A stretch of 64,000 bases of DNA. Origin: Orychophragmus violaceus. Lineage: Eukaryota; Streptophyta; Magnoliopsida; Brassicales; Brassicaceae. Under the pieces are notes generated by a model. The model was not told the DNA's origin. It was given only the letters and a program-made list of their open reading frames with translations, and searched no databases. This document shows, one piece after another, positions 11,938-22,129 of the stretch (the first letter of the stretch is position 1; each line of letters begins with the position of its first letter). The stretch lies in the NCBI GenBank assembly GCA_030180135.1, contig CM058234.1, positions 27,004,766-27,068,765 on the forward strand, in the 5' to 3' direction. Both the position numbers and the translations under genes were made by a program.

Positions 11938-12576
11938 TGTTGGAATTATGTCCAGTAATCTCTGTACTGTCTCTAGAAAGTAAGAGTATGTCAATGATCA
12001 GACATAAGTCATATAATACTGGGGGTCATGATGGCTTGCTAGAGTCCGCTCATGATCTATAAGTCTTGGACTTATTGCCTTTATTATATGATCCCATATG
12101 GGTCACACGCCTAAGCTAACAGGAAAATGTGTAGGAACGGTTTAGCAGAAGTACGGTAAAAGTGCTAGGCATTTACTGTGCTTAGAGAGATAGAAGGGCC
12201 TGATTAAATCCAAGGGATTTAATCAGACTGGGAATTGGGCCCAAAAGCCCAAAAGGAACTAGGCATAAGTTTTATGATTAAAACTTAACCTAGCCACCTA
12301 ATTTCCCTTAGCCATCTGCGCCTCTCTCTCTCGTTTTCTGCGCCTCCCACCAGTCGGTCTAGCAGCCAATTTCCTGTGCGTGCGTGTGTGAGCCTTTGGA
12401 GGAACTATCTCTTGGTGGTTCTGCTGATCTCTGACCCGTAACTCCTCTTTCCGCTGCAAAACAAGGTAACAGGTGAGATCCTTTATGATTCTAGCAAGAG
12501 AACCTAGATCTGGCATGTTTAGTAGGATCATTTAATCTGAAGAACTAAATCAGGATTAACACTAAACAATCCTTCA
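11938..12576 (+). repeat. Copia A1 3' LTR
   Basis: 639-bp direct repeat of 5285-5923. It ends ...CCTTCA immediately before the GAAGG target duplication. Confidence 0.93.
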
Positions 12577-13941
12577 GAAGGCTCAGGATATGGACCAATG
12601 TTATGTGAAGTAGGAGCAGCAGGTGCATGTGCAGAAGAAGAAGAAGCCCGTGTAGAAGGCTCTCCCAGCGGATGAGCCATCGAAGAAACTCTGCGCTGAT
12701 CCCTCACAGGAGGCTGGAAATCCAAGTCAGCCAATGTTTCGATCTTAGTCAGATCATCAGCAGGAAGATCCACACCATGCCTCGTAGTGGTGTCATAATA
12801 GACCCATATACGTCCCTCCTTCAGCCATGTAGCACTTTGCAGGTGGGTAAAATCAAGGAATTCCTTGCTGTCATCACACTCTGTACCCTCTAAAGGAATC
12901 CTGCAATGCCTGAAAATGGAAGTAAGCAGACTCCCTACTGACTCAGTACCCTTTCCATCGAATAGCTTCTTCTGCAGTGAGCACAAGTGATGAGCAAAGA
13001 CAGATCCCAAGTTGAGTCCTCTGGTGGGATCTCTCAAATCAGTCTCAGCAAACTGCTCCTTCAACCCAATGAAAAGCATCTCCAGCTCATTCTTTGGCAT
13101 CTTGTTGGCTTCAACTTTGCACAACAGAGTACATCCCAAGATGCGCAAGACATATCTGAGAACAGGGTGCCTAACATGTATCAGCTTCGTCTTCCTCGAG
13201 CAATATTGACCGTTCCCAATACACTCCCAGAAATACTGAGCTTCCGGCACATCCCACTCAAGAGTCATACCAATGCGCGTAGGCTCAATGCTGAATCTAT
13301 ATATCTAGAAGATATCAAGAAGGGGAATCTGATACATGGCTCCTAAGCACATGAAGGTAAAGAAACCTCCTGAAGCTTTCCTACTCTCTGGGTCAGGATA
13401 AATAACTCTGCAGGTGGCCAGCAACTGTCTCACCAGATCAGGATACAACTCATAATGCTGCATAGGCATTGTCCCCAGACCAATGCCCTTGACCAATGTC
13501 AGCACCTGCTCATCAATGCCCAGACCCTTGCAAGTCGAATAGTCCGCAAACTTGGTCGGCTTGATCTTCATGCCACACCAACCATTGTAGAGCAATGTAT
13601 CGAACTCGTCCCAATGCTCATGTAGTGGCCTCTCTGTGAAGGTGTCGGAATCTCCACCTTATCCGCCTTAGGCCAAGGCAACTGTATCACTTACCTATCT
13701 CTCTGATAAGGCTCAGGATATGGCGAGTCTCGAGGGAACCACTCAACTGGCGGAGGATGATCTGCAGCTGCAGCTGCTGTGGTAGCTCTACGTTTGCGAG
13801 GTTGTCGAGGAGGCATCTGCAACAAAGAAAATAAAACATATAAGTCTCGGCAGAAACTCCCTGTGGAATCGCAATGCAACGACAGTTGCACAAGTGCGAC
13901 GATCGTTGCAGGGCGATTTCACAGCCGACAAACAATCTCAA
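12577..13941 (-). pseudogene. ATHILA family ORF, interrupted by copia A1
   Basis: Two open stretches on the minus strand, 13595-13305 and 13268-12577, carry residues typical of the Arabidopsis retrotransposon ORF-1/ATHILA domain, including VIYPDPES..FTFMCLGA and the IHVRHPVLRYVLRILGCTLL region. They are separated by a frame change near 13290. A Ser/Ala/Pro-rich tail follows (ASSSSAHAPAAP). The ORF then runs into the copia insertion and resumes at 5284. Upstream, 13941-13600 is decayed. In intact Athila elements this ORF lies 3' of pol and has been discussed as envelope-like, but its function is unproven. No membrane segment is evident here. Confidence 0.75.
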
Positions 13942-14659
13942 AAACGTTTCTAAATTCGTTCCATAATCTCACAAACAGCCTAATACCATCACCAATATAA
14001 TTAAATTAAGCCTCTAATAGTACGGAATCATCAATTTCAAGCCAAAATCTCCTAATTCCAAAACCCTAGAACCGAATCCGAAAATGATAAAAATGAGAGT
14101 TCTTACCTTGGAATCACTTCAAATGGGTTAGAGAAATAGATAGAGCAAGTAAAAACAAGAAGAATGAAGCTTAATCAATGAAAATGATGAGGAAATGAGT
14201 GATTTAGGGTAGGGGAGTCGCGGCTGTACGGACGGCGAAATGGGGAAGAAGAGAAAAGAGAAAGGGGTTAAGGCACTTACCTGGATCGTGTGTGCAACGA
14301 TCGATGCATAAATGCAACGATCGACGCTGGTGAACTAAATTGATTCCGGTTTAGCATGCGTACCTTAATTTTTGCAATTGAACTATCTGCAACGACCGTT
14401 ACACAGGACCGCAACGATCGTCACAAGGTGATCCCATCTCTTCGTCATTTCTCCCTGCAACGACCGTTGCACATGTAGGCAACGATCGTCACACATCTCC
14501 AGACAATGTTCTGTAAAGCAAACTCAGCAAAAACAAAATCAAAACGAAAAGTTCTAAGAAAAAAACCAAAAATAATTAAGAAAAACACTAAAACCTAACA
14601 GTGGGTTGCCTCCCACTCAGCGCTTGTTTAAGGTCATTAGCTTGACCGGACTAACAAGA
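13942..14659. other. Athila spacer where reverse transcriptase and integrase are missing
   Basis: No coding domain is recognisable. In a complete Athila, reverse transcriptase, RNase H and integrase would lie between protease and the ATHILA ORF. Here only about 0.7 kb of AT-rich spacer is present, with the typical 'gtgggttgcctcccactcagcgc' wording (split: GTGGGTTGCC, TCCCACTCAG) near 14600. It holds box pairs at 14293-14328, 14388-14425 and 14456-14494, and another just outside at 13875-13910. Confidence 0.6.
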
Positions 14660-15418
14660 TCAGGCTCCTGGAGGTTTCAACAGAGACTGTGATTGTCTCT
14701 GTGAAAGTCTCCTCATCCAATGCGGAGAGTAAGCTGTCTCAGTGTGAGCTCGTCCAAGAAAAGAAGGAATAAACTGATTTCCAGGATCTGAAACCGAAGT
14801 CTCACTAATCTTCTCTCCATATCCATCCTCAATCCTGAAGGTTTGCTCATCAATCTGTGGCTTTCGCAGCACATCCATCTCAAAGTGTAAAGGCTCATCT
14901 CCCAGATAGAGATCAACAAAGTTGTTCCTTACATCTATCACTGCTCCAGCTGTGGCTAAGAATGGTCTTCCCAGTATCAGAGCATCATCATGTCCACTGT
15001 CGTACTTAAGCACCAAGAAGTCAGTCGGAACCAAGTAGTTTCCAACTCTCAATGGGACGTCCTCAAGAACTCCTTCCGGAATCCTTATTGACTGATCAGC
15101 TAGGACAAGAGAGGTCCTAGTGGGTGAAAAATCCATCATCCCCAGCTTCTCTGCCACAGAGTATGGCATGAGACTTCCAGCAGCTCCTAAATCACACAGA
15201 GAGCGCTTGAAACCATCCTCAAAAATAGAACAACTTAGCACAAATATCCCAGGATCAGGTAGCTTCTTAGGAACCTTAGTTAGCATCACATCACTGATCT
15301 GCTTAGGAACTACTATCACCCAATCTTTCAGCATCTCGTCCATCGGCAGCATCTTCTCTAAGTATCTATGCACACAAGGGTGATATGGTGGATCATCAGA
15401 CTGTGGAATTTCTTCCAA
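14660..15418 (-). pseudogene. Athila retropepsin-like protease segment
   Basis: The minus-strand ORF of 252 codons has the features of a Ty3-type aspartic protease: the catalytic aspartate in CDLGAAGSLMP (about residues 75-85; most relatives read DLGAS), followed by a hydrophobic ILGRPFLATAGAVIDV segment (about 147-162) typical of the C-terminal part of the retropepsin fold. Upstream it carries the ISDVMLTKVP/KLPDPGIF linker found before the protease in this lineage. It is out of frame with gag, with a frame change near 15415. The apparent start is therefore internal to a former polyprotein. The G-A in place of G-A-S/T at the active site may be a damaging change. Confidence 0.75.
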
Positions 15419-17249
15419 CTCGCATCCATCTCTTCCAGCCGTTTAAGCTCATCAATCTCCTGTTGAATTATCTCAGACACTTTAGGATATAATCTAATAG
15501 GTTCCATATCCGACTCTGCATCAGTGTCTTGAGAATCAAGTGAAACTGTCTGTCCACGGCATGCAACGATAGACGCTATAGGTGCATCGATCGATGCCAA
15601 TAAGTTTTCACAGATTTCACCTAAGAGATTTTCTTTAGTTTCAAAATTTTCAGCTTCTTCCACCAGTTCAGCAGTCTTTAACTCAAAAATTTCACCTTGG
15701 GTTGATCCATCATCAACATAGACTGACAAGCCTTGATATGGGTGTCCACGACACTCTTTCCCTTGACAGAGTTTGAAATTTGGCTCACCTGAGTGTACAA
15801 TTGCTTCACATGAGTACTTAGAGACTCAAACTTCCCATTGAGATCCTCATAAACAGCATCTAACTTCCTGTTGAAGTCCACCGCAGTCTTGGTATGTCCT
15901 TCTAACAGCTTCTCCATCATTGCCTCCATCTTACTCTCATGAGTGTTAACAGCAGGAGGTGCTTGGTAAGAGGAAGATCCATAAGTCCTCTGATTACCTT
16001 GTTGGAAAGGTTTCTGAAAACCAGCATTGCTTGTGAAAGCACTCTTCTGTCCATTGAAGAACCTATTACCTTGTTGTCCTCCAAACATGTTTCCTTGGAA
16101 ACCAGATCCTCCAATATAGTTCACATCCTCTTCCTGACCATCTTCTTCAGCATTGATCACTTCAACATCATGAGCAAAATGGACAGCTTTCTTCCCAGCT
16201 AGAAGATTGCAAACAGTGTCCAACTTACTCCTAATATCAGCAATTTCCAGATTCTCTATCTTCCCACCAAACTCTTTTCTTCTCCTATCAGTAGTCTTGC
16301 AGCTATTACTGCTTACTAAGTTATATATCAGTTGCTTAGCTTGCACAGGAGTCCTAGTGTTGAAATTTCTATTGCTGGAATTATCCAACGCAGTCTGATA
16401 AGGGAGATCTATACCTCTAAAGAAAATACCCAGCAATGTTACCTCAGTGAATCCATGATGCGGGCAGTCACGTTGGTACTTCTCAAACCTCATCCAGGCA
16501 GTCTTAAGAGGCTCTATAGGACCTTGGGAGAAAGTGAGAATGTCATGTCTCGACTGATCAGAGCGAGCATCATCATAGAAGTGTCTCATAAACTCACTCT
16601 TCACAGCATCCCATGTAGAAAACTTCCCAGGTGGAAGTTGTTTCAGCCAGTCAGCAGCATCTCCAGCGAAAGAGTAGGGGAAGAGTTTGAGAAACAGATA
16701 GTCATAGTTCACTCCATCATACTTCATCCCAGTGACTATGTCCTCAAACTCATTTATATGATCCATTGGATGCTCATTAGGGAAACCATGGAAGGCATTC
16801 TGCCTCAGAAGAGAGAAGTAGATGGTCTTGATCTCGAAATCATTCCTCTCAAAACCAGGAGGTACAAGAGCTGACCGGTTAGCATGAAACTCATCCGGAT
16901 GGTTATAGTCAGCTAAGGTCCTCTCATGAACAACCATCTGTCTATCTTGACCTTGTCCTTAGCCTTGTGCTTGTCGCGGTTCAGGCTCAGGGATAGGATC
17001 AGGGATAACATTCCCTTTAGCATCAATCCGTTGCCCAACAGAATTGTACGGATTGTTTTGTCGGTCCCTCAGGGTACCTTGAGCATCGGGCATTATAATC
17101 ACACGTTCTTGAACCATCCTTGCTCTTTGAACTTTCCTGTTAGTCCACTCTAGTCTAGCAAGCTCTTCAAGTTGGAGATTAACGAGATTAGCATTCGGAT
17201 TACTTCTGGTATCACGCGTCTGCATAAACCGTCTGTAATCGCAGTGCAA
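15419..17249 (-). pseudogene. Athila gag polyprotein with one stop and frameshifts
   Basis: The frame opens at ATG 17249. It contains a basic N-terminal region, an in-frame TAA at 16959-16961, and then continues in the same frame to 15678 (419 codons). The retrotransposon gag (capsid-like) domain spans about residues 30-190 of that part, with DHINEFEDI, LKLFPYSFAGDAADWL and FMRHFYD. A coiled-coil-like segment (AVDFNRKLDAVYEDLNGKFESL) follows Gly/Gln/Phe-rich sequence. A frame change near 15720 moves the reading into a linker ORF (15729-15358) that leads to the protease. That linker encodes LASIDAPIASIVAC across a box pair (15562-15598), so the repeat pair lies within former coding sequence. 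Confidence 0.82.
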
Positions 17250-17468
17250 CGATCGATGCTAAGTGTGCAACGATCGACTCAACTCCGATAGCCTAGTAAC
17301 GATCGACACAAAATATGAAACGATCGATGCTATGCGATTGTTAAACCTGCGACAGAGAAAAACAGAGAAAATATTAGTAACTAAAACAAAAATAAAAATC
17401 CTAGTCTAAACCCTAAGTTCCAATCTATCGAAGACTCAAAAGAGTCCCCGGAAACGACGCCAAAAACT
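17250..17468 (-). other. Athila leader with two box pairs
   Basis: Non-coding stretch between gag and the 5' LTR. It holds box pairs at 17245-17280 and 17296-17330 (cores ACGATCGATGC and ACGATCGAC) and the primer-binding site at its right end. Confidence 0.6.
17445..17462 (-). other. Athila primer-binding site
   Basis: On the minus strand, six bases inside the 5' LTR end, the sequence reads TGGCGTCGTTTCCGGGGA. It resembles the Athila/Tat primer-binding site TGGCGCCGTTGCCGGGGA, which pairs with the 3' end of tRNA-Asp, with two differences. It fixes the element's orientation as minus. Confidence 0.75.
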
Positions 17469-18667
17469 TGATAGGTCGAGTTTTAATCCCTATTCTAACT
17501 GCAAGTGCACAGTATGTGAGTGTAGTACTTAGGGTATCGAATCCACAAGGACTCTGGGCAACGATAGATTTAGAACAGTCAAGATTAAACTAGGAGAAAG
17601 CAAATGTGATGAGAAACTAAAAACAAGCAGGAAAGTAAATCAGTAGCAAGGTTTGTTTGTAAGCAATTAACTAAAAGCGCTACGTCTAGGGAATTCTCAG
17701 GAAATCAGACAAGCAGACAAATCATTCAGTCAGGATCAAATGAAGTACAGTTCTAGAACTCAAACACAGAAATAGAATTAACCAACTTTCGTTGTGAGAA
17801 TTCTCTAAGTCTAATAGCAGAAATCCAAATGTCTTTGTAATTCCTAACAGATTAAACCAGCTTTAAGATTAAGTTCGATATGTTCACAATTCAATTAAAC
17901 CAAATTTCTTTGCGAGTAATTCAAGTGCTCAACCTAAATAGTTCTGATTCTAAACCACACTTTCGTGTCAATTTAACAACCTAAGATCTAGATTCTAAGT
18001 GATCAAGTTAGAAACTAGTGTTAAGTACAATTTAGCTTGAAGAACAATTATGATATGAATCCTTAACTGAATTAATTATATCTAGCAAGTCATAAAATCC
18101 TTAATGAGAATCCCTAAACCTAACTATGAATCTACTCAGACATAGATAATGAAAACATAATCAATGAATAATTAGATTGCATAAAAGAGAATAAAGAAGT
18201 AAAGGGGTTCGAAATCTTCTCCAAAAAGCAGAAAGCAGTACAAGATTAGATCAGCCCCAAAAATCTCTAAAAACTCTCAGCTCTAAGTATGAAAGCATAT
18301 CTTAAAACTGATATAAAAACCTAATTATATAAGCTAATCACGTTTTGGGGCTTCTTTGTAATTCTTAGAAACTTCTGGGCAAAACTGTGAATACTTCATT
18401 CTTCATTAACCGCCGAAGAAGGCCCATCTCGCTGGTGTGTAGATCGATGCACATAGTGTGTCGATCGATGCATTACTCTGTTTCGGACAGTGAGCTCTAT
18501 CTCTCGGGTCAAAACACCAAAATACTCCAAAAAACTCCAATAACTCCAAATCCACTCCAAACGTGTTAGTATCTAATAACACCTGCAAAAGACTCTAAAG
18601 AGACACTAAAAGACTCTAAAACACACTTATATCATGGTCTAAAACCGGTAAAAACCATGATATATCA
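17469..18667 (-). repeat. Athila-like 5' LTR
   Basis: 1199-bp direct repeat of 2518-3714 with visible scattered substitutions and indels (for example AAAACAAATG versus AAAGCAAATG). It contains the same box pair at 18436-18472. Confidence 0.88.
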
Positions 18668-19544
18668 GTCCCCGTCGTCTTTACGACGTTTGTTTGCTCG
18701 ATAGTGGCTGGCTTTTGATCCGACGAAGCTCTGTTCTTTGTCAGACGCATGTTATCTGCTCTTTGGTCCTCGCTGCGGTGGTTTCAATCTTCGGTCGTGG
18801 CTTTTCTTCAGATGCGCAGGTTTGATTGAGAGTTTGGCTCGTGCTCGTTTGGGTTGTGGTCTCGGCTGATGTGTTGGGTTTTGTTGGGTTCTTGCTAATG
18901 ACTTTGGCGATACTTTGGTTTGTTCAGTGGTCGGGTTGGTTTTTAGGATCATGATTTGAAGAGGAGGGCTCTTGGGTTTTAGTTTAGTGTTTCTCTGCCT
19001 CGGCTTTTCGAGTTTGTTGATGTTTCTATGATCATGATTTAGTTTGGTTTAATCAGTTTAGGGTAATCTCGTTACCTCTGCTATTAGGATAAATTGGTGG
19101 TCTAATGTTGGTTCTAGCTTATTAACTTGGATCTTTGTGGTTAACTTGGTTCTGTTTAGAGTGGTTTTCAATCCAGTTTTTTACTTTCTAGATCGCTTTT
19201 TGGACTGTTTAGACTTCGTTGGAGAATTTGGTTAGTGTAGGACTTCTATCTAGGTTTTATTTAGACGTTTATGAGTGCGTCTTCACCGCATCCGAGAGAG
19301 GTTTAGGAGAACTTTCTTAGGTTCTTTCTTGTTGGATTATGAAGTCTTGTTTTCGGGTTCTGGGTTGGTGAGAGAGTGTCTCTCTGTGAGTCTTCAAGTA
19401 GTTGGTGTCGTCGCTTAGTGAGCTGTGGGCTACGGCGATTTCTCTCGCTCTTTCTTCTTTTGCGGTTGCCACAACGTCCAAGTTTGAGTTGATATTGTTA
19501 ACTCTTAGATTTATTGATTTATGTTTCTTTTAGCCAATGAAAAT
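18668..19544. other. T/G-rich non-coding flank right of the Athila element
   Basis: No ORF with a recognisable domain. The sequence is TG-rich (GGTTTTGTTGGGTTC and similar) and continues the C/T-rich sequence that ends at 2517. Composition resembles the untranslated region of a plant LINE, but I see no reverse transcriptase here, so that is a guess. Confidence 0.4.
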
Positions 19545-19869
19545 TAACCGACGGAAAACGACAGAAAACCAACGGAACTAGCCGTTAGCGTCGGTAGTCC
19601 GTCGGAAATTTTGTCGGTCCAATGGTATTATTAACGGCTACTTTAACGGTAACGTTAAACCGACATGTTTCCGATAGTTAATCGACGGATATACCTTTCC
19701 CTCAAAAAACCGTCGGAAAATTTTCGACGGATTTCAATACCGTCGGAATCTACCGACAGAAATCCAACGACTTTAAAACCGTCGTTTATCTGTTGAAAAT
19801 CTGTCGGTATTTCCGACGGGATATTTTCCGTCGGAAACCCGTCGGTTATACCCCTGTTTTCTTGTAATG
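19545..19869. mobile_element. Detached CACTA (En/Spm) terminal region
   Basis: About 325 bp packed with CCGACGG/CCGTCGG subterminal motifs (more than a dozen). It ends in GTTTTCTTGTAATG at 19869, which reads CATTACAAGAAAAC on the other strand, one base from the CACTACAAGAAAAC terminus seen at 53614. Subterminal arrays of this kind bind the TNPA-type protein in En/Spm elements. The left side grades into unrelated sequence with no clean second terminus, so this is a broken end and not a complete small element. Confidence 0.7.
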
Positions 19870-20081
19870 CATGTAGATTATCTAATCGTTAACAGGCCGA
19901 AATCTACATTTGTGTCCAAAAGTATCCAGTAACTCCATTACACAGTAACGAATTAGACACATGAAGTTAAATTTAAATCTCAAATCCGACAAGTTTATAA
20001 TGGTGTAACACATCACCAAAGACTCATGGTTTGGACCATACTAAATCTGTAATAGAGCCGATAGTGGGTCATGTCTAATAG
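19870..20081. repeat. Left arm of a 34-kb-spaced inverted repeat
   Basis: Beginning CATGTAGATTATCTAATCG directly after the CACTA terminus, this is the reverse complement of 53995-54259 with scattered changes and one extra segment of about 55 bp in the right copy. No coding potential is seen. Confidence 0.75.
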
Positions 20082-20997
20082 GTTAGAAGAATTAATCCAG
20101 ATTTTAATCCGTGCTATGAAAACGCGGGTATATGTTTCAACACATACAATTTTTACTACAATTGACACCGTAATTTGTTAACGTAAAGTATTTAATGAAT
20201 CTAATTATATTAAAAAAACGATGTTGTTTTGAGTTGATGCAAATAAAATTTGACAATAATTTTGACCATATAGTTATGTTTACGCTGTTGAAATTGTTTT
20301 TTGTTTTGTTTTTATTTTGTTGTTTGTTCTTGATACCGATATTTTGTATAGGTTTTTTCTTCTAAAATATTATTCTTCTAATATTAATTAATGAAACTTC
20401 CGATTAAAAAGTAATGTACATCTATTAATTTAATAAATTATTTATTATTTGACTATGACAGTTAAAACAAAAATAATTATTAATAGTTTACATGTGAATA
20501 TAAGTTAGATGAATTTAATATACTTATCTGAAAAGAAGATTTTAAAATTTTGGGCCCAAAATAGAAGTAGATGCCATTAACTTGAATACTCTTTCAGAAA
20601 TAAATAGGCCCGAACAAATTTATAAACAAAATCTAATCCTACAAAGCAATCAGATAGGGCCCTAAATTATTTTTACTGAAATTGGCCCAAAAAAGCCCAT
20701 TAGTCGGAGATGATACGGAGTAGCCACTTCAGTCCCATTTGTTGGACTTATCCGATTTTCATTTCTCTCTCTGGCGATTTCTAGATCTACTCCGACATAA
20801 ACACAAATCTGTCCGTTCGACTTTAGAATCTCTTCGATATAGATCACTGTTCGATTCTTCATGTTTGGTTGATCTTTCAACAGTTTCAAATGCAAAAATG
20901 TCTAAAGGTATGTTAATTTACTATACGGTTTCTTATAGATTCAAACACTTCTCTACTTTAAATCGATTAGATCTTTGAGTTCTTTCCTTGGAAAATA
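20082..20997. other. AT-rich non-coding DNA
   Basis: No gene seen. A GC-richer stretch near 20690-20900 with CT-rich wording could be an old promoter or leader, but no ORF of substance follows it. Confidence 0.4.
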
Positions 20998-21655
20998 GAT
21001 TATTGACTTTTTATCTTCTTTTTCAGATTTGCATGTCTAAATCCGGCGATTTTGAGACCTAATCGAACATCAATAAATATCAGGCCTTTTTAATTTCTTA
21101 TCTTCTCCAGATCGAACCATCATGCATGTAAGTTTTAACTATCTGACGATTGATTTATTATGTCAAAATACGAATCCTTTTTCATCTTTAAAACTGCTAA
21201 CATCTTGTAGATTTATTCTTATACAATTCCATGGTGTCTGATATTAAGTTCTGAGAATCGATTCAGACATGTCGATGATGAAAACTACAACAATGGATCC
21301 CAGATTTTCTTAACGGATATACAACAAAGCTACGATTGACAAAATCCAGGTTAAAATAATGCATATGTACTATTTCCTTACATTTAGGTTTCTGATATGA
21401 GTTCTTCCCGTCGATTTTAGTAATTTTATTTTAACAATTTCGAGTTAAATTTATATCTTCTCTATTTAAATTTAGATTTGTAATTAATGAATAGATTTAT
21501 TGACTTTTTATCTTCTTTTGCAGATTTGCATGTCAAAAGATGGCGATTTGGAGACCTAATCGGACATCAAAAAATAACTGTCTTTTTATTTCTTATCTTC
21601 TCCAGATCGAACCATCATGCATGTAAGTTTTAACTATCTGATCATTGATTGATTA
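20998..21655. repeat. Direct repeat of about 160 bp in two copies 500 bp apart
   Basis: 20998-21157 and 21498-21655 share TTATTGACTTTTTATCTTCT, then CAGATTTGCATGTC, AGACCTAATCG and CCAGATCGAACCATCATGC in the same order with few changes. Each copy looks like a pyrimidine tract with an AG, a short exon-like block, and GTAAGT. I see no ORF connecting them. Confidence 0.7.
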
Positions 21656-22129
21656 ATCCATTGTCTCATTCCTTAAATTTTGCATCTGTAAAACTACTAA
21701 CAATTTTCAGATTTATTCTTATAGAGCTTTCTGTTTGGATGACACGGGTGAAAGTTTGTTAATACATTTATAAAGTTGTACAACGTAAGTTAGTGACTAC
21801 ACAATCCTAAAGAATCTTTCTTTGTTATATATTTATGATAAATTTTCTTTGTTTTATTTATGTACTTTCTAATATGATCGGTTTAATATGCAGCTTTATC
21901 AAAACGGACCAACATACATCAAAACCAATCATCCGTAGCTAAGTATTTTTTAATTTTACTTAAATTTTATACAATATGAAAGTAAAATGGTTAGTTAGAC
22001 TAAATAGTATATTTTTTATTACTTCTGTAGGTGCAATGACTAATTTAGATAGCACTATGAATATTATTTAAAAACACCACAAGAAAAAGATAAGTTGTTA
22101 GATGACTTCATATGATAGTTACGATTTTG

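Larger units (their letters stand above)
5285..12576 (+). mobile_element. Ty1/copia element A1, complete ends but decayed coding region
   Basis: Two LTRs of exactly 639 bp (TGTTGGAATT...CCTTCA) flank a 6-kb internal region, and a perfect 5-bp target duplication GAAGG (5280-5284, 12577-12581) brackets the element. The primer-binding site TGGTATCAGAGCCA follows the 5' LTR, and the purine tract AAGTGGGAGAT precedes the 3' LTR. On reading the two LTRs side by side I saw one difference (TATT/TACT near position 30), so the insertion is recent. Yet gag has a frameshift, and protease, integrase and reverse transcriptase are broken by many indels and stops. The element belongs to the same family as A2 (39071-46836), by LTR and leader similarity. 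Confidence 0.93.
2518..18667 (-). mobile_element. Athila-like (Ty3) LTR retrotransposon, defective, hosting a nested copia
   Basis: Two direct LTRs of 1197 and 1199 bp, both TGATAGGTCGAG...ATATATCA, bound the element. Candidate target-site copies are GTCTC (2513-2517) and GTCCC (18668-18672), which match at 4 of 5 positions. Minus-strand order is 5' LTR (17469-18667), a primer-binding site of the Athila type, gag, retropepsin-like protease, the ATHILA ORF, a purine tract at 3715-3730, and the 3' LTR. No reverse transcriptase, RNase H or integrase is recognisable between protease and ATHILA ORF, so the element could not move alone. The LTRs differ at several tens of positions, so the insertion is older than the copia at 5285-12576 nested inside it. 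Confidence 0.88.

Noticed and set aside
12298..12531. 77-codon ORF, identical in both copia A1 LTRs.
   Set aside because: It is within the LTR transcript-start region, is not conserved in the A2 LTR, and has no domain.
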